Source: an uncultured Caulobacteraceae bacterium | GTDB lineage: Bacteria > Pseudomonadota > Alphaproteobacteria > Caulobacterales > Caulobacteraceae | DNA length: 13,377 nucleotides | Direction: 5' to 3' | Assembly: GCA_946482375.1 (NCBI GenBank) | Contig: CAMLRH010000037.1 | Coordinates: 1-13,377, forward strand | Part shown: positions 1 through 6,609 of the stretch, piece after piece | How positions within the stretch are numbered: the first letter of the stretch is position 1 | How the letters are laid out: each line of letters starts with the position of its first letter | The notes under the pieces: generated by a model | Database searches by the model: none | What the model was told of the DNA's origin: nothing | What the model saw: the letters and a program-made list of their open reading frames with translations, nothing else | Translations under genes and position numbers: made by a program

Positions 1-2
1 CC

Positions 3-1094
3 TCGCTGGCGCGGCGCTTCGGCCCCGACGCCTTCATGCTCGACATCGGCCTGCCCGACATCGACGGCCTGGCGCTGCTCGACCTGCTCAAGCGCACGCC
101 CGAGACGCGGCACATTCCCGTGCACCTGATCTCGGCCGACGACCAGCGCGGCATCGGCCTGTCGATGGGCGCCTTCGGCTTCACCCACAAGCCGGTGGAG
201 CGCGAGGTGGTGGTCTCCACGCTGCAGGGCGTGAAGAGCTTCGTCGACAAGGCCGACCGGCGCGTCGTGCTGGTCGGCGGCGAGGGCGAGGCGGCGGCGA
301 CGCTGCGCGAATGCTTCACCAAGGTGGAGCTGGCCGATGACATCGAAGCCGTGCTGGCGCTGCCGCCGGCGGAACGTCCGGACGGGATCGTGGTTGAGGC
401 CCAGGCGGCCCCCGCGGCGAAACTGGTGGACGTGCTGAAGATGGCTGAGAACGCGAGCCCTGTGGTGGTCTACGCGCCCGAGGAACTGGAGGCCGAGGAC
501 GACAAGCGTCTGCGGCTGGCGGTCTTCGGCGGGCTTGTCCGCTTGGCCCGCACCCCCGACCAGCTGGTCGACCAGGCGACGCTGCTGCTGCACGAGCCGC
601 TCGACCAGCTGCCGGAGGAGACGCGCGCGAAGCTGGTGCAGAACCGGCATGACGACGCCCTGCTCGCGGGTCGCAAGATGGTCGTCATCGACGACGACAT
701 CCGCAACATCTTCTCGCTGGCCTCGGCGCTGGAGGAGTACGGCATCGAGCTCAGCTACGCCGAAAGCGGCCGCGCCGGACTGCAGCTGCTGGAGGCCCGG
801 CCGGACGCGGACGTCGTGCTGGTCGACATCATGATGCCGGACATGGACGGCTACGAGACGATCCGGGAGATCCGCTCGCGGCCGGCCTTCACCGAGCTGC
901 CGATCGTGGCCGTCACCGCCAAGGCGATGAAGGGCGACCGGCAGAAGTGCATCCAGGCCGGGGCCAGCGACTACGTCTCCAAGCCGGTGGACATCGACCA
1001 CCTGGTCTCGGTGCTGCGGGTCTGCCTGCAGCGCGCCGACGCCATCCGGCTCGCCTCCGACACCGTTGTCTCGTTGATGCCGCAAGCGAGCTGA
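3..1094 (+). CDS. Hybrid sensor histidine kinase, C-terminal part (multiple receiver domains), 5' truncated by window
   Basis: The reading frame is open from the first bases, so the gene starts upstream and only 363 C-terminal residues are visible. Three receiver-like units can be seen. The first (fragment residues 1-70) has its phospho-Asp in LDIGLPDIDG and a conserved Lys in HKPVE. The second (about 85-190) is degenerate: the acidic pair is replaced by GGEGE, Glu132 sits where phospho-Asp is expected (GIVVEA), and the usual KP is RT. The third (about 220-345) is canonical, with a DDD acidic cluster, Asp275 in LVDIMMPDMDGYE, a conserved Thr in AVTAK and Lys in SKPVD. Serial receivers at the C terminus are typical of large hybrid kinases, but the sensor, HisKA and ATPase parts lie outside the window. 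Stop codon TGA is 2 nt before the next kinase, so the two are probably co-transcribed. A stand-alone multi-receiver regulator is possible but less likely. Confidence 0.85.
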   Translation, partial: SLARRFGPDAFMLDIGLPDIDGLALLDLLKRTPETRHIPVHLISADDQRGIGLSMGAFGFTHKPVEREVVVSTLQGVKSFVDKADRRVVLVGGEGEAAATLRECFTKVELADDIEAVLALPPAERPDGIVVEAQAAPAAKLVDVLKMAENASPVVVYAPEELEAEDDKRLRLAVFGGLVRLARTPDQLVDQATLLLHEPLDQLPEETRAKLVQNRHDDALLAGRKMVVIDDDIRNIFSLASALEEYGIELSYAESGRAGLQLLEARPDADVVLVDIMMPDMDGYETIREIRSRPAFTELPIVAVTAKAMKGDRQKCIQAGASDYVSKPVDIDHLVSVLRVCLQRADAIRLASDTVVSLMPQAS

Positions 1095-1096
1095 CG

Positions 1097-3154
1097 TTGA
1101 GCGCTTACCTGTCACCGGCCGCCCGATCGCGGGCGGGGCCGAGCGCCCCGCCCGACCTCACCGCGCCCATCGTCGCCAAAATCCTCATCGTCGACGACGA
1201 CGAGCGCAACGCCTTCGCCGCCATTCAGGCGCTGGAGGATCTCGGTCACGAGCTGGTGGTGGCGCGTTCGGGCGAGGAGGCTCTGAAGGCGCTGCTGCAG
1301 CACGACTTCGCCGTCATCCTGCTCGACCTGCACATGCCGGGGATGGACGGCTACGAGACGGCGCGGCTGATCCGCCTGCGGAAGAAGACGCGGGACGTGC
1401 CGATCGTCTTCCTGACGGCCATCTTCCGCGACGAGGCGCACATCTTCCAGGCCTACTCGGCCGGCGCCGTCGACATGGTCTTCAAGCCGGTCGACCCCTT
1501 CATCCTGCGCTCCAAGGTCTCGGTGCTGGTCGACCTGCACATCAAGACCGAGGAGGTGAAGCGCCAGATGGCGCACAGCCAGTGGCTGCTGGAGGAGAAC
1601 CGCCGGGTCCAGAGCGAGAAGGCCAAGGCGGAGGCCGCCCTGCAGCGCTCGCGCGAGCGGCAGGAGCAGATCATGCGCTCGCTGCCGATCACCTTCCACT
1701 CGCGCATCGCCGAGCCGCCGTTCGAGCCGGTGTTCATCAGCGACAGCGTCCAGACCATCACCGGCTTCACGCCGGAGGAGTTCATGTCGACGCCGGACTT
1801 CGGCTCCTCGCGCATCCATCCCGACGACCTGCAGAAGGTGGTCGAGGCGATCAGCACGGCGCGCGACACCGGCTACTACAGCTGCGAGTTCCGCTGGCTC
1901 TGCGCCGACGGGCAGTACCGCTACCTGTTCGACCAGGGGGTGCTGGCGCCGGGCCTCGACAGCGACCGCAAGGAGGTCTTCGGGGTCATCCTCGACTCCA
2001 CCGACCGGCGGCAGCTTGAGGAGCAGCTGACGCAGGCGCGCAAGATGGAGGCCGTCGGCCAGCTGACCGGCGGCGTGGCGCACGACTTCAACAACCTGCT
2101 GACCGTCATCCTCGGCAACGTCGACATGATGAGTCGGCGGATCGAGGACGACCGCCAGCGGGCGCGGCGCATCGACGCCATGCGGCAGGCCGCCGAGCGC
2201 GGCCGCGACCTGACCCGCCAGCTGCTCGCCTTCTCGCGCCGCCAGCACCTGTCGCCGGTGACCATCGACATCAACGACCTGGTCCGCCACTTCAGCCCGC
2301 TGCTCAGCCAGGGCGTCGGCGAGGCCGTCGAGCTGAAGCTCGATCTGGCCAAGGAGCCGGCCTGCGCCAACGTCGACCCGACGCAGCTGGAGACGGCGCT
2401 CTTGAACCTGGCGGTCAACGCACGCGACGCCATGCCCGACGGCGGCGAGCTGAAAATCGTCACCCGGCGCAAGGGCGACAACGTCCTCATCGAGGTCCGC
2501 GACACCGGCGTCGGCATGACCGACGAGGTGCGCGATCGGGTCTTCGAGCCCTTCTTCACCACCAAGGACGTCGGCAAGGGGTCGGGCCTGGGCCTGAGCC
2601 AGGTCTACGGCTTCGTGCGCCAGTCGGACGGCCAGGTCGAGATCGAGAGCAAGCCGGGCAAGGGCGCCACGGTGCGCCTCACCCTCCCCGCCTCGGCCGA
2701 AAAGCCGAAACAGCGCGCCGCCTCGTCGCAGGCGGAGACCGTCGGCGGGTCGGAGAAGATCCTGGTGGTGGAGGACGACGCGGCGGTGCTGACGCTGACC
2801 TCCGACATGCTGGCGGGCCTGGGCTATCAGGTCGTCACGGCCACCGACGCCGGCCAGGCGCTGAAGGTGCTGAAGGGCGACGAGCCGGTGGACCTGCTGT
2901 TCACCGACGTGGTCATGCCCGGTGGCATGAGCGGCGTCAGCCTGGCGCGCGAAGCGCAGGCGCTGCGGCCGGACATGCACATCCTGCTGACGTCAGGCTT
3001 CGTCGGGGACGGCGCGAAACTCGCCGAGCACGAATACCCGCTGATCGACAAGCCCTACGAGGCCGCGGCGCTGGCGGCGCAGATCCGCTCGCTGCTCGAC
3101 CGGCCGGGACCGGTGAAGCGGCGCAAGCGGCAACCGTCGCAGGCGACGGCTTGA
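1097..3154 (+). CDS. Soluble hybrid histidine kinase, REC-PAS-HisKA-HATPase-REC
   Basis: This 685-residue protein has no transmembrane segment. In order it shows a receiver (28-145; acidic cluster VDDDE, phospho-Asp77 in LLDLHMPGMDG, Lys in FKPVD), a charged helical linker (150-195), a PAS fold (195-310), HisKA with H-box His329 in GGVAHDFNN, a HATPase domain with N-box Asn441 (NARDAMPDGG), DTGVGM and GKGSGLGLS ATP-lid motifs, and a C-terminal receiver (553-670; Asp604 in FTDVVMPGGMSG, Lys in IDKPY). It probably takes phosphate or signal through the N-terminal receiver and passes phosphate from His329 to Asp604 or to another protein. I chose TTG at 1097, 2 nt after the upstream stop. The frame is open further upstream to an ATG at 947, but that part lies inside the upstream gene and is low-complexity out-of-frame sequence. 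Linkage to the preceding hybrid kinase suggests a phosphorelay pair. No DNA-binding domain is present. Confidence 0.9.
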   Translation: MSAYLSPAARSRAGPSAPPDLTAPIVAKILIVDDDERNAFAAIQALEDLGHELVVARSGEEALKALLQHDFAVILLDLHMPGMDGYETARLIRLRKKTRDVPIVFLTAIFRDEAHIFQAYSAGAVDMVFKPVDPFILRSKVSVLVDLHIKTEEVKRQMAHSQWLLEENRRVQSEKAKAEAALQRSRERQEQIMRSLPITFHSRIAEPPFEPVFISDSVQTITGFTPEEFMSTPDFGSSRIHPDDLQKVVEAISTARDTGYYSCEFRWLCADGQYRYLFDQGVLAPGLDSDRKEVFGVILDSTDRRQLEEQLTQARKMEAVGQLTGGVAHDFNNLLTVILGNVDMMSRRIEDDRQRARRIDAMRQAAERGRDLTRQLLAFSRRQHLSPVTIDINDLVRHFSPLLSQGVGEAVELKLDLAKEPACANVDPTQLETALLNLAVNARDAMPDGGELKIVTRRKGDNVLIEVRDTGVGMTDEVRDRVFEPFFTTKDVGKGSGLGLSQVYGFVRQSDGQVEIESKPGKGATVRLTLPASAEKPKQRAASSQAETVGGSEKILVVEDDAAVLTLTSDMLAGLGYQVVTATDAGQALKVLKGDEPVDLLFTDVVMPGGMSGVSLAREAQALRPDMHILLTSGFVGDGAKLAEHEYPLIDKPYEAAALAAQIRSLLDRPGPVKRRKRQPSQATA

Positions 3155-3155
3155 A

Positions 3156-3279
3156 CCCTTCTCCCTGAGGGAGAAGGAGGGGCCCGCGAAGCGGGATGAG
3201 GTTTAGGGACCTTTCCGGAGAGGGCGTAGACCCTCACCCGGTCGCTGCGCGACCACCCTCTCCCTCAGGGAGAGGAAAG
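3156..3279. repeat. Palindromic GC-rich intergenic repeat between convergent genes
   Basis: The gap between the convergent kinase and XRE genes consists of nested palindromes. At 3157-3177 there are 10-nt arms (CCTTCTCCCT / AGGGAGAAGG) around one base, and at 3257-3275 there are 9-nt arms (CCTCTCCCT / AGGGAGAGG) around one base. The two outer palindromes resemble each other, so the element also looks like an overall inverted repeat. Smaller hairpins lie between them: CCCGC-GAA-GCGGG and GGTCG-CTGCG-CGACC. This looks like a dispersed REP/MITE-like element of alphaproteobacteria, a family judgement from memory. It may also act as a bidirectional terminator, although there is no T tract. Confidence 0.65.
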
Positions 3280-3289
3280 CGGCGACGGC

Positions 3290-3679
3290 CTAGGCGGCTA
3301 CTTCGGGTTCGCTCTCGTTGGCCAGCGCCTTGGCGACGGCCAGCAGGGCCGCGCGGGCGCGGCGGTCGGGGATGCGGGCGTAGACTTCCAGCAGCTCCAC
3401 GGCGCCGGGCGTGACGAGCACGGAAGGCGCGATCTCCTCGGGGGCGCCGCCGCCCTCCTCGCCAAGGAGGTAGGACACCGGGCAGTCGAGACGTTTGGCG
3501 ATCTTCACCAGCACGGACGCCGAGACGCGATTCACACCCCGCTCGTACTTCTGCACCTGCTGGAAAGTCAGGCCGAGCGCCTCGGCGAGCTGACTCTGGG
3601 TGATGCCTAGCGCCTTGCGACGCAGGCGAATACGCGCGCCGACATTAAGGTCGAGCGGCCCGGGACCGGGCTTTGCCAT
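3290..3679 (-). CDS. XRE-family helix-turn-helix transcriptional regulator
   Basis: This 129-residue protein has a Cro/C1-type HTH at about residues 13-70. It opens with ARIRLRRKALGITQSQLAEA, followed by the recognition-helix region GLTFQQVQKYERGVNRVS and a closing helix SVLVKIAKRLDCPVSYLLGE. The C-terminal third (about 90-129) is helical and may serve in dimerisation. No ligand-binding or enzyme domain is visible. Small XRE proteins of this layout are common in Caulobacterales and are usually cytoplasmic repressors or activators. Start is ATG at 3679. The upstream 148 bp carry repeated short motifs (see the regulatory entry) that may be its own operators. It is convergent with the kinase operon and lies downstream of, and on the same strand as, the acidic protein gene, but the 148-bp gap suggests its own promoter. 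Target genes cannot be read from the sequence. Confidence 0.9.
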   Translation of the reverse strand: MAKPGPGPLDLNVGARIRLRRKALGITQSQLAEALGLTFQQVQKYERGVNRVSASVLVKIAKRLDCPVSYLLGEEGGGAPEEIAPSVLVTPGAVELLEVYARIPDRRARAALLAVAKALANESEPEVAA

Positions 3680-3697
3680 TCGTTACGCCCCCGAACG

Positions 3698-3805
3698 GTG
3701 GTTTCTCTTAACTATCCGCTAGCACGGCCGTTGGGGCTTCGTCGAGGAAACCGTGGTTTTTCTATCAGCAATGTTACCCGAAACGGTTACTTACAAGACT
3801 GTTAC
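3698..3805. promoter_or_regulatory. Candidate operator region upstream of the XRE gene
   Basis: Between the XRE start and the acidic gene stop, the sequence turns noticeably AT-richer and repetitive. GTGGTTTCTCT (3698-3708) and GTGGTTTTTCT (3753-3763) match at 10 of 11 positions, 55 bp apart. GTTAC occurs at 3773-3777, 3786-3790 and 3801-3805. AAACCGTGGTTT at 3748-3759 is a 12-nt palindrome apart from its GT centre. Such repeats next to an XRE gene suggest autoregulation. I cannot place a convincing -35/-10 pair. This is inference from pattern only. Confidence 0.35.
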
Positions 3806-3817
3806 TACCGTCGGTAG
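3805..3817. repeat. Short palindrome CTACCG-T-CGGTAG
   Basis: This is a perfect 6-bp inverted repeat with a single-base centre, 10 nt beyond the stop codon of the acidic protein gene on the minus strand. It could be a weak terminator stem for that gene or an operator half of the XRE promoter region. It is too short to decide. Confidence 0.3.
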
Positions 3818-3827
3818 GTATTGGAGC

Positions 3828-4424
3828 CTATCGCTGGCGCTGTTCTTTTGCCTTTTCACTTTGCTGAACAGGTTCATCGTCACCGGGGTAACCAAGTTCT
3901 TCCAGATCGTCGTCGGCGAGGTCGGTTGATTCCATCGCCGCGACGCTGTCGGCCTCGCTGGCGGCCAGGCTGTCGAGGTCGCCGGTGAACTCCAGGTCGA
4001 CCTCGTCGTCCGGTCCACGCGACATGGCCAGCTCGCTGCCTTCGTCGGGCTCGACGTCGACCTCGTCGCGGATGTCGAGGCCGGCTTCCCCCGCAAGGTA
4101 GGCGGCGGCGGGGTCGAGGTCGTCGGTGCGTTCGTCGTCCAGCTCCTCCGGCATGCGGCCGGCGAGGTCGTCGTCCTCGAAGTCGGCCAGCTCGGCGTCG
4201 CTTTCCAGGCGGATGATGTCGTCGTCGTCGAGTTCCTCGGCGATCAACGCCGCGTCGTCGTCAGCATCACCGACGGCGGAGGTGGCGTCGAAGACATCCG
4301 GCAACTCCTCGAAGGTGCGCATCTCGTTGCCGGGCGCGCCGGGATCGTCGAGATCCTGGTTGTCCTCATCGAAAACTTCGGACTGGTCCTGCCCGTCCCA
4401 TTCGCCTTCCACGTCCGCGGCCAT
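3828..4424 (-). CDS. Highly acidic, probably disordered protein of unknown function
   Basis: I do not recognise this 198-residue protein. By hand count it contains 44 Asp and 29 Glu (about 37%) against roughly 10 Lys/Arg, spread along the chain in runs such as EELDDDDIIRLES, DFEDDDL and DEVDVEPDEG. The last ten residues switch to a basic tail (KAKEQRQR). It has no Cys, no signal peptide, no hydrophobic segment and no known catalytic motif, so it is likely a disordered cytoplasmic polyanion. Start ATG 4424 is fixed by a strong Shine-Dalgarno (AAGGAG, 4433-4438, 8-nt spacer). The frame stays open upstream to 4682, but that part overlaps the HWE kinase and differs in composition. It begins 67 bp after the HWE kinase stop on the same strand and may be co-transcribed with it. 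Possible roles such as nucleic-acid mimic, metal or cation buffer, or kinase partner are speculation. Confidence 0.75.
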   Translation of the reverse strand: MAADVEGEWDGQDQSEVFDEDNQDLDDPGAPGNEMRTFEELPDVFDATSAVGDADDDAALIAEELDDDDIIRLESDAELADFEDDDLAGRMPEELDDERTDDLDPAAAYLAGEAGLDIRDEVDVEPDEGSELAMSRGPDDEVDLEFTGDLDSLAASEADSVAAMESTDLADDDLEELGYPGDDEPVQQSEKAKEQRQR

Positions 4425-4432
4425 GAGCTGTT

Positions 4433-4438
4433 CTCCTT
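4433..4438 (-). promoter_or_regulatory. Ribosome binding site of the acidic protein gene
   Basis: AAGGAG on the minus strand lies 8 nt before ATG 4424. It is one of the best Shine-Dalgarno matches in the window. It decides the start against the longer upstream reading frame and supports this being a translated gene. Confidence 0.75.
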
Positions 4439-4491
4439 CCCCTGAACAATGAGGAGGCGGCCCCGGATGTTCCGGCGGGCGCGGAGAAAGG

Positions 4492-5496
4492 TCAGGCCAG
4501 CCGCTCGGCCGGCAGGCTGAGCTCGCAGACCAGCCCGTTGGGCCGCCAGTCGAAGGCCGCGCTGCCCTTGAACTGGCCGAGCGCCCGCTCGACCATGCCG
4601 ACGCCGAAGCCGCTTCTGGAGGGCCTGGAGACCGCCTTCGCGCCTGTCTCCGTCCAGACCAGACGCAAGGCCCCGTCGCCATCCGTGGACCATGCCACGG
4701 TCACCGAGCCTTTGCCGGTGGAGAGCGCGCCATACTTCACCGCGTTGGTCGCCAGTTCGTGCAGCACCATGGCCATCGACTGCGCCGCCTCGACCTTCAA
4801 AGCGACGTCGGGGCCGTCGAGCTGGACCTTGCCGCCGTCCTCGCTGAAGTAGGGCTTCAGCTCCTCGCTGATGAGACGGCGCAGGTCGGCGCCCTCCCAG
4901 CGGCTGTGGGACAGCAGGCTGTGGACGTGGGCGAGCGCGGCGATGCGGCCTTCCAGCGACTGCTTCAGCGCCTCGACCGTGTCGGCCCGCGACAGCTTCA
5001 CGGCCGCCTGCACCACCGCCAGCAGGTTGTTGGCGCGGTGATCGACCTCGCGGGCCAGCAGTTTCAGCCGCTCCTCGGCTTCCCTTCGTTCGGTGATGTC
5101 GAGCAGGACGCCGAGCACATTGCTTGGGACGCCGTCATGGCTGCGGACGATCTCGCAGCGCAGCTGCATCCATCGCGCCGTGCCGTCGCGCCAGAGATAC
5201 TGGAACTCGACCTCGAAATAGCGTTCGCCCCGGGCCAGCGCAGCCTGACCGGCGGCGCGCACGCTCGTGCCCTCGCCTGGACGGTAGCGCTGGCGAACCT
5301 CGTCCATGGTCGGATGGGCGTCTTCGGGGAAATCGAGCAGGCGGTTCAGTTCGGGTGAGGCGGTCAGCTCACCCGTGACGACATCGACGTCCCAGACCGC
5401 CATTCGGCCCGCGTCCATCGCCAACCGAAGCCTGGCGTTGATCTCGGCCAGTTCCTCGGCGAGTGGCTTCCCACGGATCGCGTGCGCATCGCCCAC
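4492..5496 (-). CDS. PAS-domain HWE-family sensor histidine kinase
   Basis: This 334-residue cytoplasmic kinase has an N-terminal PAS domain (about 20-135, ending in VLLDITERREAEERL) and an HWE/HisKA_2-type kinase core. Diagnostic motifs are the H-box with His153 (REVDHRANNLLAVV), the N-box HELATN at 246-251 (followed by AVKYGALS), and the W-x-E signature W281-T-E283 (VWTETG), followed by a glycine-rich GFGVGMVERAL segment. HWE kinases lack the F-box and are concentrated in alphaproteobacteria. Many feed single-domain regulators or the PhyR general stress pathway, but no PhyR, NepR or sigma gene is in this window, so it is an orphan here. A TTG at 5553 also opens the frame. I prefer GTG 5496 because AGGGGAG lies 8 nt upstream and the 19 extra residues look non-conserved. 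The signal sensed is unknown. The acidic protein gene follows 67 bp downstream. Confidence 0.9.
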   Translation of the reverse strand: MGDAHAIRGKPLAEELAEINARLRLAMDAGRMAVWDVDVVTGELTASPELNRLLDFPEDAHPTMDEVRQRYRPGEGTSVRAAGQAALARGERYFEVEFQYLWRDGTARWMQLRCEIVRSHDGVPSNVLGVLLDITERREAEERLKLLAREVDHRANNLLAVVQAAVKLSRADTVEALKQSLEGRIAALAHVHSLLSHSRWEGADLRRLISEELKPYFSEDGGKVQLDGPDVALKVEAAQSMAMVLHELATNAVKYGALSTGKGSVTVAWSTDGDGALRLVWTETGAKAVSRPSRSGFGVGMVERALGQFKGSAAFDWRPNGLVCELSLPAERLA

Positions 5497-5504
5497 GAAC
5501 CCAA

Positions 5505-5511
5505 CTCCCCT
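5505..5511 (-). promoter_or_regulatory. Ribosome binding site selecting GTG 5496 of the HWE kinase
   Basis: AGGGGAG on the minus strand has an 8-nt spacer to GTG 5496. The alternative TTG at 5553 has no comparable site in front of it. Confidence 0.55.
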
Positions 5512-5575
5512 GCACCAGGGTCTCGACCTTAGGCCGATCACGGGCTCGGGCAACGCTTGAAGCCCAATGTGGGTA

Positions 5576-6589
5576 TCACGGTGAATACAGCGCTACCGTG
5601 GCGGAATAGATCGTCCGTTCTCCGGGCCGCAGGATGACCATGCCCGTGTCCTCGCCGCGCCAGACCGGGCTGAACGGATCGGCGCGATTGTACTGCGGCT
5701 CGACGACGACGAAGGCCTTGTTGGGCGGCGCGTAGACCTGGAAGGCCGTGACGGGCGGAACGTCCGCGCCGATGCGCAGGCCAAGGCCGCCGGCGGGATC
5801 GACGACTTCGGCCGTATCGCCGGTCAGACCGACGAAGCAGTCGTCGAGGTAGAGGTCGCCCAGTTCGCGGCCTTGCGAGAAGTCGTAAGGCGTCCCGGCA
5901 AGCGGCGCGACCTCGCCCGTCGGCAGCACCTCGTCGTAGTCGTTCACCGCTGTCCGGGCGCTCGCGGGAAGGCGCAGCCGCGCCTGGGCCCGGTCGCCGC
6001 TCGGCAGGTTGAACCAGGGGTGCCAGCCGATGCTCATGGGCAGGAGTTCATCGCCCACGTTCATAGCCTCGACGGTCAGCGTCAGGGCCCCGGGCGTCAG
6101 GCGATACTCCACCGCGACGTCCGTGCGCGAAAGCCAGCAGCCGCCGAAGTCGCCGGCGTGGAAGACGCCTCGCACGTGGGCGTCGTCCTGCTCGACCATC
6201 TCGAACGGCGCGTCGAGCATCAGGCCGTGCATGGCGTAGCGCCGCGCGCCCGGCGCCTTGCCGCCCCAGTTCATCGGCAGGCGGACGGTCTGGCCCAGCA
6301 CCTGCGTCTCGATCCTGCGTCCCTCGACGGGCTTGCCGGTGATGCGGTTGGCGTAGGGCAGCAGGATCGCGCCGCCCAGGCTGAAGGAGACGTTGCCGTT
6401 GAAGTCGTCGGGTCCGCCGAACGCGGGCTCGTCCGGCGTGGTCAGGAGGTCGAACAGCCGGCCGTCCGCCAGCCGCACCCGCGCCTGAAGGAGCAGCATC
6501 CCCCGCGAGCGGGCGATGGTGGCGTTCACGAAGCAGGGCGCCTGCCCACCCGCCGCCGACAGCCTTACCGTTTGGGGCAACCCGCTCAT
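5576..6589 (-). CDS. Aldose 1-epimerase (mutarotase)
   Basis: This 337-residue enzyme of the galactose mutarotase superfamily is of usual length. It interconverts alpha and beta anomers of aldoses such as galactose or glucose. Conserved positions visible are the NRI substrate-binding motif in PYANRITGKP, His121 in AMHGL, His190 in GWHPWF and the catalytic base Glu297 in VVVEPQYNRADPF. No signal peptide is present, so it should be cytoplasmic. Start ATG 6589 lies 20 nt after the stop of the glycosidase gene on the same strand, indicating a two-gene operon. A small CCTGA/TCAGG inverted repeat (6600-6614) spans that junction and overlaps the glycosidase stop. In this context it would convert the beta-anomer released by the glycosidase into the form used by the sugar dehydrogenase encoded on the other strand. 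Specificity for galactose is inferred from the dgoK/dgoA neighbours. Confidence 0.9.
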   Translation of the reverse strand: MSGLPQTVRLSAAGGQAPCFVNATIARSRGMLLLQARVRLADGRLFDLLTTPDEPAFGGPDDFNGNVSFSLGGAILLPYANRITGKPVEGRRIETQVLGQTVRLPMNWGGKAPGARRYAMHGLMLDAPFEMVEQDDAHVRGVFHAGDFGGCWLSRTDVAVEYRLTPGALTLTVEAMNVGDELLPMSIGWHPWFNLPSGDRAQARLRLPASARTAVNDYDEVLPTGEVAPLAGTPYDFSQGRELGDLYLDDCFVGLTGDTAEVVDPAGGLGLRIGADVPPVTAFQVYAPPNKAFVVVEPQYNRADPFSPVWRGEDTGMVILRPGERTIYSATVALYSP

Positions 6590-6609
6590 CCAACGCCAAC
6601 CTGAAGCGC

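Noticed and set aside
947..1096. ATG-initiated 5' extension of the REC-PAS-kinase-REC protein
   Set aside because: It lies inside the upstream kinase gene and encodes an Arg/Pro/Gly-rich stretch before the receiver begins.
1112..2980. Long minus-strand open frame (622 codons) opposite the hybrid kinase
   Set aside because: It is antisense to a gene with all kinase and receiver motifs. Its translation is a low-complexity Arg/Ala/Leu/Val-rich chain typical of GC-rich shadow frames.
3156..3279. CRISPR array or attachment site in the repetitive gap
   Set aside because: The repeats are nested palindromes without regular spacers, and no cas, integrase or tRNA gene is nearby.
3708..3722. CtrA-like half-site (TTAACTAT) upstream of the XRE gene
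   Set aside because: The half-site has one mismatch to TTAACCAT and the second half (TTAA after 7 nt) reads CTAG, so there is no full CtrA box.
4425..4682. N-terminal extension of the acidic protein
   Set aside because: It overlaps the HWE kinase coding region, differs sharply in composition, and the strong ribosome binding site at 4433-4438 supports ATG 4424.
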